From UBA4416 sp963422675 (GTDB lineage: Bacteria > Bacteroidota > Bacteroidia > B-17B0 > Aurantibacillaceae), in the NCBI GenBank assembly GCA_963422675.2, contig CAXVYS010000029.1, positions 270,858-334,857 of the forward strand: 64,000 nt of DNA, written 5' to 3'. Positions within the stretch are counted from its first letter, which is position 1. The number at the start of each line of letters is the position of its first letter. Shown one piece after another: positions 9,175 through 16,817 of the stretch. The notes under the pieces were generated by a model. The model made no database searches, was not told the DNA's origin, and saw only the letters and a list, made by a program, of their open reading frames with translations. The translations under genes and the position numbers were made by a program.

Positions 9175-9292
9175 ATTTGGTAAATGTATTAATTTTTGTG
9201 GGTTGAGAAACATACCATATAACGTAAATAAATTCCTTTTATGTAAAATATCCTAATCTAAATGTAAAGTTATAGTGAATGGAACTGAGAAT

Positions 9293-9330
9293 AAAAAAAG
9301 GATTTCCTTTATATGGAAATCCTTTTTTTA
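9293..9330 (-). terminator. Terminator downstream of the DUF4197 lipoprotein gene
   Basis: AAAAAAGGATTTCC and GGAAATCCTTTTTT form a stem around the loop TTTATAT. The stem has A/T runs on both sides, so it could act in either direction. It sits 17 bp after the minus-strand stop at 9347. Confidence 0.8.
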
Positions 9331-9346
9331 CATTTAAGAGACTCAT

Positions 9347-10087
9347 TTATTTTTTAGCACCAAATACTTTTTTCAAAATATCAGATACACGTGCCATCGG
9401 ATCTTTTCTTATTTTAACTTCTTCATTTGCAATAAGCTTCATTACTCCGTTAATCGCTTTATCGGTAACATAGGCTTTTAAATCAGGATTTTGCTTGGTA
9501 ACTCCCGGTATTAAATTGTAGGTGGAAATTAAGGGCGACCAATAAGAAGTTACTTTTACAGTACTAATGGCATCTCCAACAACAGGAGAAAATGTTTCTT
9601 TAAGTGAGCTATAGGTTTTTTCTCTCAGGTAATGCGTAGCAGCCGTATCGTTTCCGTTAAGGATAGCGAAACCATCGCTGATCGTCATTTTTGAAATGGC
9701 ATCCACAAAAATAGGAGCGGCACTTTTTGTAGCTTCTTCAGCAGCCCGGTTAAGTGATGTTTCAAAATCGGTAATTTGTTTTTGAAATCCAAGCTGAGTT
9801 AATTTTTCTTTCATGTTTACCGCTTCGGCAGGCCATGGAATAAATATCAAAGGGTTTTTATTGAAACCGTCGAGTTGTGAAGTTAAGGCGGTGGAGTTAT
9901 TTGTCCCCACGGATAGGGCTTCTTTTAAGCCTTTAATTACATCGGCATTCGTTAAACCCGAAGTACCTGTTGTACCACTGGCATTTAAGATATCTGTGGT
10001 TGTTTTTAATATAGCTTCCTGGGTTTTGGGATCACAAGCGGTTAATAAAAGAGTTGAAATTCCGATTAAAATAAAATATTTTTTCAT
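9347..10087 (-). CDS. DUF4197 family lipoprotein
   Basis: This 246-residue protein opens with a lipoprotein signal (MKKYFILIGISTLLLTAC), with Cys18 as the lipidated residue, so it is probably anchored to a membrane facing the periplasm. The rest is the DUF4197 family: the GLKEALSVG segment, NPLIFIPWPAEA, then AAEEATKSAAPIFVDAISKMTISDGFAILNGNDTAATHYLREKT. The family occurs in many Gram-negative bacteria and has no assigned reaction. It stands alone on the minus strand, divergent from cinA, with a terminator after it. The short divergent gap (62 bp) must contain both promoters. Confidence 0.9.
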   Translation of the reverse strand: MKKYFILIGISTLLLTACDPKTQEAILKTTTDILNASGTTGTSGLTNADVIKGLKEALSVGTNNSTALTSQLDGFNKNPLIFIPWPAEAVNMKEKLTQLGFQKQITDFETSLNRAAEEATKSAAPIFVDAISKMTISDGFAILNGNDTAATHYLREKTYSSLKETFSPVVGDAISTVKVTSYWSPLISTYNLIPGVTKQNPDLKAYVTDKAINGVMKLIANEEVKIRKDPMARVSDILKKVFGAKK

Positions 10088-10149
10088 GAGGTTTTACAAT
10101 ATTGTTAATGTAGTTTTGTGGTGATAAATATACCATAAATAAATGTACG

Positions 10150-11418
10150 ATGAACGCAGAGCTTTTAACAATTGGTGATGAAATATTGATTGGCCAGATC
10201 GTGAATACCAACGCTGTATGGATGGCACAGCAATTAAATGAAGCAGGGATCAGCGTGGTTCACATGAGCTCTGTGGCAGATGAAAAAGAAGCTATTTTAA
10301 AAGCATTTGAAGATGCAGGAAAACGAGCCGAACTGGTTTTAATAACCGGTGGATTAGGTCCAACGAAAGACGATATCACAAAAAAAACATTTTGCGATTT
10401 TTTTAATTCCGAATTGATCATTAATGAAGAGGTATTAAAAGACGTTACCGGATTTTTTACAAAGAGAAACCGCGAACTAACCGATATTAACAAAAAGCAG
10501 GCTGAAGTTCCTAAAGAGGCGACAGTGATCCGGAATAAAAATGGAACAGCACCGGGTATGTGGATGGAAAAAAACGGAACTATTTATGTTTCTATGCCGG
10601 GCGTTCCTTTCGAAATGATGGGAATGGTAACCGATAATGTGATTCCTGCCCTTAAAAAACGATTTACATTGCCATTCATTTATCATAAAACGATTTTAAC
10701 CCAGGGAATAGGAGAGAGCTCATTGGCGGAATTAATAAGCGATTGGGAAGATAACCTTCATCTGAATGAAATAGGACTGGCTTACTTGCCCTCTCCCGGT
10801 ATGGTGAGGCTGCGTTTGAGCAGTAAGGGTGTGGATGAGATTGCTCTGAAACAAAAGATAGATGCTGAGGCAGAAAAGGTAAAACCTTTAATTGATAAAT
10901 ACATTTACGGCTATGAGGAATATGGAAAAGAGCAGCCAAAAATGGAAGAGATCCTGGGGGAATTATTAAAAGAAAAAAACTTAAAATTATGCCTTGCTGA
11001 AAGTTGTACAGGTGGCTATATTTCTCATTTAATCACCAGCGTTGCCGGAAGTTCGGCTTACTATAACGGAGGTGTAATACCTTATCATAACGATTTTAAA
11101 CACTCTTTACTAAACGTAAATGAGGAAGTGTTTGTGAAGCATGGCGCCGTAAGTAAAGAGTGCGTAGAGGCCATGGTTAAAGGAGTAATGGTTGCTCTTA
11201 AAGGGAATGCCGCCATTGCGGTTTCGGGTATTGCCGGCCCATCGGGCGGTACGGATGATAAGCCGGTAGGCACCACCTGGGTAGCGGTTGCTTTAAACGA
11301 CCAGGTGATTTCCAAACAGTTTATTTTCGGAGATAACAGGCAGCGTAATATTCATATGACAGCCAGCGCCGGTATGAATATGCTGAGGAAATTAATTTTA
11401 AATGAAGAACAACAATAG
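10150..11418 (+). CDS. cinA: CinA family protein with C-terminal nicotinamide-nucleotide amidase domain
   Basis: This 422-residue protein has the standard two-domain form. The N-terminal MoaB/CinA-like domain (about 1-170) carries GDEILIGQIVNTN and TGGLGPTKDDITKK; the C-terminal PncC domain (about 262-420) carries LAESCTGGYISHLITSVAGSS and the SGIAGPSGGTDDKPVGTTW loop. PncC deamidates nicotinamide mononucleotide to nicotinate mononucleotide for NAD recycling; the N-terminal domain can act on ADP-ribose in some homologues. The name comes from competence regulation in other bacteria and does not imply that role here. NAD salvage genes (pnuC, NadR-like) lie 1 kb downstream on the other strand. 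Length is typical for the family. Confidence 0.95.
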   Translation: MNAELLTIGDEILIGQIVNTNAVWMAQQLNEAGISVVHMSSVADEKEAILKAFEDAGKRAELVLITGGLGPTKDDITKKTFCDFFNSELIINEEVLKDVTGFFTKRNRELTDINKKQAEVPKEATVIRNKNGTAPGMWMEKNGTIYVSMPGVPFEMMGMVTDNVIPALKKRFTLPFIYHKTILTQGIGESSLAELISDWEDNLHLNEIGLAYLPSPGMVRLRLSSKGVDEIALKQKIDAEAEKVKPLIDKYIYGYEEYGKEQPKMEEILGELLKEKNLKLCLAESCTGGYISHLITSVAGSSAYYNGGVIPYHNDFKHSLLNVNEEVFVKHGAVSKECVEAMVKGVMVALKGNAAIAVSGIAGPSGGTDDKPVGTTWVAVALNDQVISKQFIFGDNRQRNIHMTASAGMNMLRKLILNEEQQ

Positions 11419-11493
11419 TGACAGGTTTTTGTTTCTTCTTTCAGGTTGTTGAACCCGGAACATCATACAAGAAACTCAAATAAGGAATAGTAT

Positions 11494-12261
11494 ATGAAAC
11501 TAGCATACAGAGAATACGGATCGGGGCAACCCCTTATTATATTACACGGTTTATTCGGACAAAGTGATAACTGGAATACGTTATCAAAACGTTTTGCCGA
11601 AAAGGGATTCAGGGTTTTTGCAGTAGATCAGCGAAATCATGGATTGTCTCCTCACAGCGATGAATGGAGCTATAACGCTATGGCGGATGATCTGAAAGAG
11701 TTTATTGAAACGAATGAACTCAAGGATCCTGTGTTATTGGGACATAGTATGGGAGGCAAAACGGTGTTATTCTTTGAAATACTTCATCCTCACGTTGCCA
11801 AACAATTAATCGTAGTAGATATTGCACCAAGAGCATATGAGCCTCACCACGAGGCTGTTTTAAAGGGATTACATGCCGTTGATTTTACGGAGATAAATAC
11901 CCGTAAAGAAGCGGAAGCTATTTTAAGCGAATCTATTTCCGATTTTGGCACCAAACAGTTTTTACTAAAGAATATTTATTGGAAAGAAGATGAATCAAAG
12001 CAAATGGATTGGCGTTTTAATTTAAAAACGATTACCGAGAAGTATGATAACATAGGGATTGAATCCCCACAGGGCTTAAGTGCCACACCTGTATTATTTA
12101 TCAGGGGTGGTAAATCCAATTACATTACAGCTACTGATGAAAAGGATATTGCTGCGCGTTTCTCTGATTATAAGATTGAAACGATTGAGGATAGCGGACA
12201 TTGGGTGCATGCAGAACAACCCGACGCTTTTTTTAATGCAGTAATGGCATTTATCGGTTAA
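11494..12261 (+). CDS. Alpha/beta-fold hydrolase (YbfF-type esterase)
   Basis: This 255-residue protein is a single alpha/beta-hydrolase domain. It has an oxyanion-hole segment (LHGLFGQSDNW), the nucleophile elbow GHSMGG with Ser85, the acid in VVDIAPRAY (Asp109) and the catalytic His236 in SGHWVHAEQPDAF. The DIAPRAY motif and length match the YbfF group of cytosolic acyl esterases, which act on short acyl or acyl-CoA-like substrates. There is no signal peptide. It lies 75 bp after cinA on the same strand and its stop overlaps by 4 bp the stop of the convergent NadR-like gene. The natural substrate is unknown. Confidence 0.88.
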   Translation: MKLAYREYGSGQPLIILHGLFGQSDNWNTLSKRFAEKGFRVFAVDQRNHGLSPHSDEWSYNAMADDLKEFIETNELKDPVLLGHSMGGKTVLFFEILHPHVAKQLIVVDIAPRAYEPHHEAVLKGLHAVDFTEINTRKEAEAILSESISDFGTKQFLLKNIYWKEDESKQMDWRFNLKTITEKYDNIGIESPQGLSATPVLFIRGGKSNYITATDEKDIAARFSDYKIETIEDSGHWVHAEQPDAFFNAVMAFIG

Positions 12262-12803
12262 AGACCTATAAATTGCTGGTCAATAATTTCGATGGCCGAT
12301 TTAAGTTTATGATCACCGGTACCTTCAATAACATGGTAATCTACATTGAGTTTCATTAACTCATGAAGGTTCCATTTTAATAAGTGTTCTCTCAACTCAG
12401 GATTTCTTCTTTGAGAATCGGCTTCCCATTTTACATCGTTGTTGCATACTAAATAAAGATCGTAATCGTTACCTCTGATAGAGTGTGTAATAAGCTCCGA
12501 AATTTTATTGAATTGATAGGTCGACCAGATCTTAATTGTAATTAAGGTTGTATCGCAAAACAGGTAATTGTTTGCTTTTGGAACGTATTCTTCTTCCAGC
12601 GTCAGTTGTTTTTTTGCTATCTGATCCAGATCGCCAATCGTGTAATTATTAATGTCGTGGTTATCAAAAAAATTTCTGGCGTATTCCGGTACCCAGGTAG
12701 TTTGGTAATGAAGTGCGAGTTGTTGACTAAGTTCGGTTTTTCCGGTGCTTTCCGCTCCCAGTATTGCCACTTTTTTTATGGCGTGTGTATTTGTTTTTTC
12801 CAT
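12258..12803 (-). CDS. AAA/P-loop ATPase resembling the ribosylnicotinamide kinase domain of NadR
   Basis: This 181-residue protein has a P-loop at residues 16-23 (GAESTGKT), then YARNFF, LFCDTTLITIKIW and YLVCNNDVKWEADSQR. This pattern equals the C-terminal kinase domain of NadR, which phosphorylates nicotinamide riboside to NMN. The adenylyltransferase domain of NadR is absent. It is the last gene of a minus-strand operon and overlaps the upstream pnuC-like gene by 28 bp, which supports uptake followed by phosphorylative trapping of a nucleoside or vitamin. Because a ThiE-like gene is also in the operon, a thiamine-related substrate cannot be excluded. Confidence 0.85.
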   Translation of the reverse strand: MEKTNTHAIKKVAILGAESTGKTELSQQLALHYQTTWVPEYARNFFDNHDINNYTIGDLDQIAKKQLTLEEEYVPKANNYLFCDTTLITIKIWSTYQFNKISELITHSIRGNDYDLYLVCNNDVKWEADSQRRNPELREHLLKWNLHELMKLNVDYHVIEGTGDHKLKSAIEIIDQQFIGL

Positions 12804-13327
12804 GAATAAAATCCGTAGGCGGCAATTAGAGTAAAAAATGTATAGAGTATAGCATAGTTAGGCATTTCTTTTATAATATACAAGAAAACGTAGGAACCAT
12901 CGATCAGTACCCATAATAGCCAGTTCTCTGCCCATTTTTTGGTCATTAAATAAGTACAGGTGAAGCTACAAGCTGTTAAAATTGAATCGAATAGAATTTG
13001 ATCAGCTTTAAAATAGCTTAAAATGTAGTAATAAATAACGCTCTGAATAAGGATGGATAAGATAATAAAAGGGATATATTTCAGGGGTAATTTTGTTACT
13101 TTAAAAACCATGCCTTTATGTTTATTCCAATAAAACCAACCATAGATGCCGCTAAAAAAGTAGAATACATTCAGGCTCATATCACCGAATAAACGTGCGT
13201 TATAAAAGGCAAGTATAGAAATGATTACGGAGATAAGGGCCATTGGCCAGCACCAGATACTTTCAAAAATAGTGAGAATCACCCCAAGAACCCCCGTGAT
13301 CAGGGCTATCAAACTCCAAAATTCCAT
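12776..13327 (-). CDS. pnuC: PnuC-like vitamin/nucleoside transporter
   Basis: This 183-residue membrane protein shows about seven hydrophobic segments and the PnuC family marks: the W-rich entry (FESIWCWPMALISVIISILAFYNARLFGDM), YGWFYWNKHK, and the late ENWLLWVLIDGSYVFLYI motif. PnuC proteins are facilitated-diffusion carriers of the SWEET-like fold that import nicotinamide riboside; close relatives (PnuT, PnuX) carry thiamine or riboflavin. The kinase-like gene that overlaps its 3' end favours nicotinamide riboside, whereas the ThiE-like gene directly upstream keeps thiamine open. The ATG shares one base with the stop of the upstream gene (TAATG), indicating translational coupling. Confidence 0.85.
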   Translation of the reverse strand: MEFWSLIALITGVLGVILTIFESIWCWPMALISVIISILAFYNARLFGDMSLNVFYFFSGIYGWFYWNKHKGMVFKVTKLPLKYIPFIILSILIQSVIYYYILSYFKADQILFDSILTACSFTCTYLMTKKWAENWLLWVLIDGSYVFLYIIKEMPNYAILYTFFTLIAAYGFYSWKKQIHTP

Positions 13328-13959
13328 TAATCTATCGGAATATTTTTTTCTTTACAGTAGTTTAAAAAATCAACATACTTAGCATAAGGGTTAGTGCTTT
13401 TCCATAAATGGCCATATAATGCTACCCCCGGAAAGCCTAATTTATGGGCTAATTCAACGCTATGCTCATTAATACCACCACGGGCATAGATGGTCATCCC
13501 TGATTTTTTAATAGCAGCCTCAACAGTTTCCGGATAAAATCCACTGTAAAGTTCACCGGAAACATTATGAAATAAAGTTCCTAAAAAGCAGTAATCTGTT
13601 TTTACTTTTTGTGGTAAGTATAATTCATTGGCTCTTTTAAAAGAAATGGTTTTAACCAGCTTTGGTTTTCTTAAATAAATAAATTTAGTATTGAACCACA
13701 ATTTCAATCTCTTTTTAAAATGGGTAGAGGTAAAGTGAAACCCTTTAAGATCGTATTTTAAAGCCAAACGATGGTGCGAATGAATAATAATGCGGTTATG
13801 AAAATGTTTAGGAATTTCATTAATGTATTCGTCCAATTCCTTGGTAGAGAAGCGGTTTTTACGAACGTGGAGGGTATCGAGCCCTGCCTCAAACATTTGT
13901 ATAATGGCCGCGATTTCATTATCGCTTCTTTTAGAAGGTGTAATAACTACTATTTTCAT
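13327..13959 (-). CDS. ThiE/TenI-like protein (thiamine phosphate synthase family)
   Basis: This 210-residue TIM-barrel protein reads MKIVVITPSKRSDNE, then LDTLHVRKNRFSTKEL, IIIHSHHRLALKYDLKGFHFT, and a C-terminal phosphate-binding stretch (MTIYARGGINEHSVELAHKLGFPGVALYGHLW). These correspond to the R-K (pyrophosphate), H-x-H and GGI motifs of thiamine phosphate synthase and TenI. ThiE condenses the pyrimidine and thiazole phosphates of thiamine; TenI is a thiazole tautomerase-like relative. Motifs are degenerate compared with bona fide ThiE (the usual GQ-D and GPIFPT blocks are replaced), so a divergent function is possible. It overlaps the upstream GGGP synthase gene by 4 bp (ATGA). Confidence 0.75.
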   Translation of the reverse strand: MKIVVITPSKRSDNEIAAIIQMFEAGLDTLHVRKNRFSTKELDEYINEIPKHFHNRIIIHSHHRLALKYDLKGFHFTSTHFKKRLKLWFNTKFIYLRKPKLVKTISFKRANELYLPQKVKTDYCFLGTLFHNVSGELYSGFYPETVEAAIKKSGMTIYARGGINEHSVELAHKLGFPGVALYGHLWKSTNPYAKYVDFLNYCKEKNIPID

Positions 13960-14645
13960 TTAAAGAGGGAGTTTATATCTGTTAATAAAGTAGGATTCTT
14001 TTCTAATGCATTTCCTATCACCATATAATCTGCACCGGCATTTATGATCTGTTTCACTTTAGAAACAGAATCGATGCCACCGCCAATAATCAGTGGTAAG
14101 TCGGTGTTACGTTTCACCAGTTTAATTAAGGTTCCGTTTAGTGTTTTTTTAGCGCCACTGCCTGCTTCGAGGTAAATTAATTGTTTACCCAATAATTCGC
14201 CGGCAATAACAGTATTTATAATGTCCTTTTTATTGGAAAGAGGGGTTGTTTTTGTAATTTTTTGAGTAGACGATGTGTTTCCGCCATCGATCAGAATATA
14301 AGCTGTGGGAATAACGGGTAGGAGAGACGCTTTTATTTTTGCCGCCGCATTTACATGTTTTCCTATTAAATATTCTGCATTTCTGCCTGATAATAAAGAG
14401 AGTAATAATAAACCATCCGCATGTTTTGATACCTGGCTTTCATCACCAGGGAAAATAATAACAGGAATGGATGTTTTTGATTTGATAGATCTCAGGATTT
14501 TTTCGAAATTATTTTTTTTGAGGATACTTCCACCAAAAAAAATGTAAGATACCTTGCAAGTGTTTGCTATATCTATTAAAACCGGGTTATACTTATCCGG
14601 ATCAATTAAAACAATGAGTTGTGTATGTACCGTTTTTTTTAGCAA
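13956..14645 (-). CDS. Geranylgeranylglyceryl/heptaprenylglyceryl phosphate synthase
   Basis: This 229-residue TIM-barrel prenyltransferase carries the family motifs LIDPDKYNPV near the N-terminus, YIFFGGSI, PVIIFPGDESQVSKHADGLLLLSLLSGRN, YLEAGSGA and the late LIIGGGIDS with GADYMVIGNALEK. GGGP synthases transfer a polyprenyl group from the pyrophosphate to sn-glycerol-1-phosphate, the first committed step of archaeal ether lipids. Bacteroidota carry their own GGGPS group, and the product's use in them is poorly understood. It sits inside a tightly overlapping operon: 7 bp overlap with the upstream phosphopantetheinyl transferase and 4 bp with the ThiE-like gene downstream. Confidence 0.88.
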   Translation of the reverse strand: MLKKTVHTQLIVLIDPDKYNPVLIDIANTCKVSYIFFGGSILKKNNFEKILRSIKSKTSIPVIIFPGDESQVSKHADGLLLLSLLSGRNAEYLIGKHVNAAAKIKASLLPVIPTAYILIDGGNTSSTQKITKTTPLSNKKDIINTVIAGELLGKQLIYLEAGSGAKKTLNGTLIKLVKRNTDLPLIIGGGIDSVSKVKQIINAGADYMVIGNALEKNPTLLTDINSLFK

Positions 14646-15226
14646 GCTTTAAGTTCTGAAAGTGCGTATACCAATATATAATCGTCTATAGATTGATAAT
14701 TTAATTCAAATGTTTTGTTAAGATTAGGTAAATTTATTTCACCAATAATTGTCCCTAAATTATGTTTATTAAATGGCTTTACAAATAAATTACTGATAAA
14801 ATCAACCTCTTTTAATCCATAAATCTTATACAGGGTTTCTTTAGCGGCCCAATACACTAACAATTTTTCAACATCATTTCCTGTTTCTTCGAGTTCGGTA
14901 GCCGATAAAAATTTGTGCTTTATTTTAAGCACTTTATCCCGTATTAATTCAATATCAATACCGGTGGCTTCCGTATCATTTACAATAATGGCTAATTTAT
15001 CATGCGAATGCGAAATAGAAATATGCCTTGAATCGTTCTCTAAATGAGGCTTTCCCTTATCGTCGTATATGATCTTACAATTGGCATCAATAAGCCTGGA
15101 TATCAAATAATTTTTACCCTCGGTTTCGAGCTCCCGTTTAAGGGTGAAATTATGAGCTATGGAAAACTCTTTCAGATTTAATAATCCAAAGAATAAGCCT
15201 TTTTTTATGTTAAAAACCTCTATCAC
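14639..15226 (-). CDS. 4'-phosphopantetheinyl transferase superfamily protein
   Basis: This 195-residue protein has the Sfp/AcpS signatures: ISISHSHDKLAIIVN, the magnesium-binding ATGIDIELIRDKVLKIKHKFLSATE and YWAAKETLYKIYGLKEVDF. These enzymes move the phosphopantetheine arm of coenzyme A onto a serine of acyl- or peptidyl-carrier proteins. The length and the spacing of the GIDIE and KETLYK motifs agree with the compact Bacteroidota branch. It is the first gene of the five-gene minus-strand operon that continues with GGGP synthase, ThiE-like, PnuC and NadR-like genes. Its carrier-protein partner is not in the window; fatty acid synthesis ACP is the simplest guess. Confidence 0.85.
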   Translation of the reverse strand: MIEVFNIKKGLFFGLLNLKEFSIAHNFTLKRELETEGKNYLISRLIDANCKIIYDDKGKPHLENDSRHISISHSHDKLAIIVNDTEATGIDIELIRDKVLKIKHKFLSATELEETGNDVEKLLVYWAAKETLYKIYGLKEVDFISNLFVKPFNKHNLGTIIGEINLPNLNKTFELNYQSIDDYILVYALSELKAC

Positions 15227-15252
15227 CGCTTTTTAAATAAACAATACAATAG

Positions 15253-15284
15253 TTTGAGTGTTACAAACTTATGTCTTATCTTCG
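15253..15284 (+). promoter_or_regulatory. Candidate promoter of ahcY
   Basis: TTTG at 15253-15256 and TATCTTCG at 15277-15284 fit the -33 and -7 (TAnnTTTG, one mismatch) elements with a 20 bp gap, about 40 bp upstream of the ahcY ATG. It lies in the 99 bp divergent region shared with the phosphopantetheinyl transferase operon. Confidence 0.4.
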
Positions 15285-15325
15285 CATAATTATAAAAAAT
15301 AAACAATTTTAATCAACAAAATAAC

Positions 15326-16645
15326 ATGTCAGTAGTAGCAACAGGAAAGTACTTAGCGTACAAAGTGAAAGACATCTCATTAGCAGAATGGGGTCGTAAA
15401 GAAATTAAATTAGCCGAAGAAGAAATGCCGGGTTTAATGGCGCTTCGTGCAGAATATGGTGCTTCTCAGCCATTAAAAGGTGCCCGTATTGCAGGTTGTT
15501 TACATATGACTATCCAAACGGCTGTATTAATTGAAACATTAACGGCTTTAGGTGCAGAGGTTACCTGGAGTTCTTGTAATATTTTCTCAACTCAGGATCA
15601 TGCTGCTGCTGCAATTGCTGCTGCAGGTATTCAGGTATATGCCTGGAAAGGGATGACTGCTGAAGAGTTTGACTGGTGTATTGAACAAACATTATGGTTT
15701 GGCGAAGAGCGTAAACCATTAAATATGATCTTAGATGACGGTGGTGATTTAACAAACTTAGTGTTTGATGTATATCCTGAGTTAGCGGCTGGTATCAGAG
15801 GTTTATCTGAAGAAACCACTACAGGTGTTCACCGCTTATATGAGCGTATGGCTAAAGGAACTTTATTGTTACCGGCTATTAACGTAAACGATTCAGTTAC
15901 TAAATCTAAATTTGATAATAAATATGGTTGTCGTGAATCATTGGTAGATGCTATCCGTAGAGCTACTGATGTGATGATGGCTGGTAAAGTAGCTGTAGTG
16001 GCTGGTTACGGTGATGTTGGAAAAGGTTCTGCCTTATCTTTATCATCTCAGGGTGTGCGTGTAATCGTTACTGAAATTGACCCGATTTGTGCTTTACAAG
16101 CTGCAATGGATGGTTACCAGGTAATGAAAATGGATAACGCTGCTAAAATTGCAGATATCCTGGTTACCACTACAGGTAATAAAGACATTATCGTTGGTCG
16201 TCATTTCGAAATGATGAAACATGGTGCTATCGTTTGTAACATTGGTCACTTTGATACTGAAATTGATATGGCCTGGTTAAATAAAAACCATGGTGCATCA
16301 AAAGATACCGTTAAACCACAAGTAGATCAATACACGATTAACGGAAAAAGCTTTTTAGTTTTAGCTGAAGGTCGTTTAGTAAACTTAGGTTGCGCTACAG
16401 GTCACCCAAGTTTTGTAATGAGTAACTCATTTACAAACCAAACATTGGCTCAATTAGAATTATGGACAAACACTGCTGCTTATGAGAAAAAAGTATACGT
16501 GTTACCAAAAATTTTAGATGAAAAAGTAGCTCGTTTACACTTAGCTAAAATTGGTGTTGAATTAGATACCTTAAATAAAGAACAAGCTGATTATATTGGT
16601 GTTCCGGTTGAAGGTCCTTTTAAAGGAGAAGCTTACAGATACTAG
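15326..16645 (+). CDS. ahcY: Adenosylhomocysteinase (S-adenosyl-L-homocysteine hydrolase)
   Basis: This 439-residue protein spans the full family without insertions. Substrate-domain motifs are GCLHMTIQTAVLIETL and SSCNIFSTQDHAAAAI; the NAD-binding Rossmann motif is VVAGYGDVGKGSA, followed by TEIDPICALQAAMDGY; the C-terminal ending EGPFKGEAYRY supplies the Lys and Tyr that contact NAD of the neighbouring subunit. The enzyme splits S-adenosylhomocysteine reversibly into homocysteine and adenosine, removing the by-product of methylations and feeding MetH (45341-49060). Codon use (GGT, GCT, CGT, TTA) is more biased than in its neighbours, as expected for a highly expressed gene. It is a stand-alone unit with its own promoter and terminator. 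Confidence 0.98.
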   Translation: MSVVATGKYLAYKVKDISLAEWGRKEIKLAEEEMPGLMALRAEYGASQPLKGARIAGCLHMTIQTAVLIETLTALGAEVTWSSCNIFSTQDHAAAAIAAAGIQVYAWKGMTAEEFDWCIEQTLWFGEERKPLNMILDDGGDLTNLVFDVYPELAAGIRGLSEETTTGVHRLYERMAKGTLLLPAINVNDSVTKSKFDNKYGCRESLVDAIRRATDVMMAGKVAVVAGYGDVGKGSALSLSSQGVRVIVTEIDPICALQAAMDGYQVMKMDNAAKIADILVTTTGNKDIIVGRHFEMMKHGAIVCNIGHFDTEIDMAWLNKNHGASKDTVKPQVDQYTINGKSFLVLAEGRLVNLGCATGHPSFVMSNSFTNQTLAQLELWTNTAAYEKKVYVLPKILDEKVARLHLAKIGVELDTLNKEQADYIGVPVEGPFKGEAYRY

Positions 16646-16669
16646 TAGTATAATACAATTCTAAAAAAG

Positions 16670-16702
16670 TCCCGTTTGCAACAGCAGACGGGATTTTTTT
16701 TT
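16670..16702 (+). terminator. Rho-independent terminator of ahcY
   Basis: TCCCGTTTGC (16670-16679) pairs with GCAGACGGGA (16684-16693), with one G-T wobble and an AACA loop, followed by a run of Ts. Confidence 0.9.
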
Positions 16703-16817
16703 ATCCAGGTTACATTCTTATATTTAACATTATGGAAAACACCACGGATCATAGCTCGTTATTCGTCAGTTGTAATTTTATAGAGCCTTCCCGAAATAAT
16801 GAACCAATAGCAACATC

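Noticed and set aside
9813..10124. Plus-strand open frame of 103 codons opposite the DUF4197 gene
   Set aside because: It lies antisense to a well-supported family member, shows no domain and low-complexity codon use; treated as a shadow.
15227..15325. Possible TPP or other vitamin riboswitch upstream of the operon containing ThiE-like and PnuC genes
   Set aside because: The 99 bp divergent gap is too short and lacks the CUGAGA and other TPP-box motifs on the minus strand.
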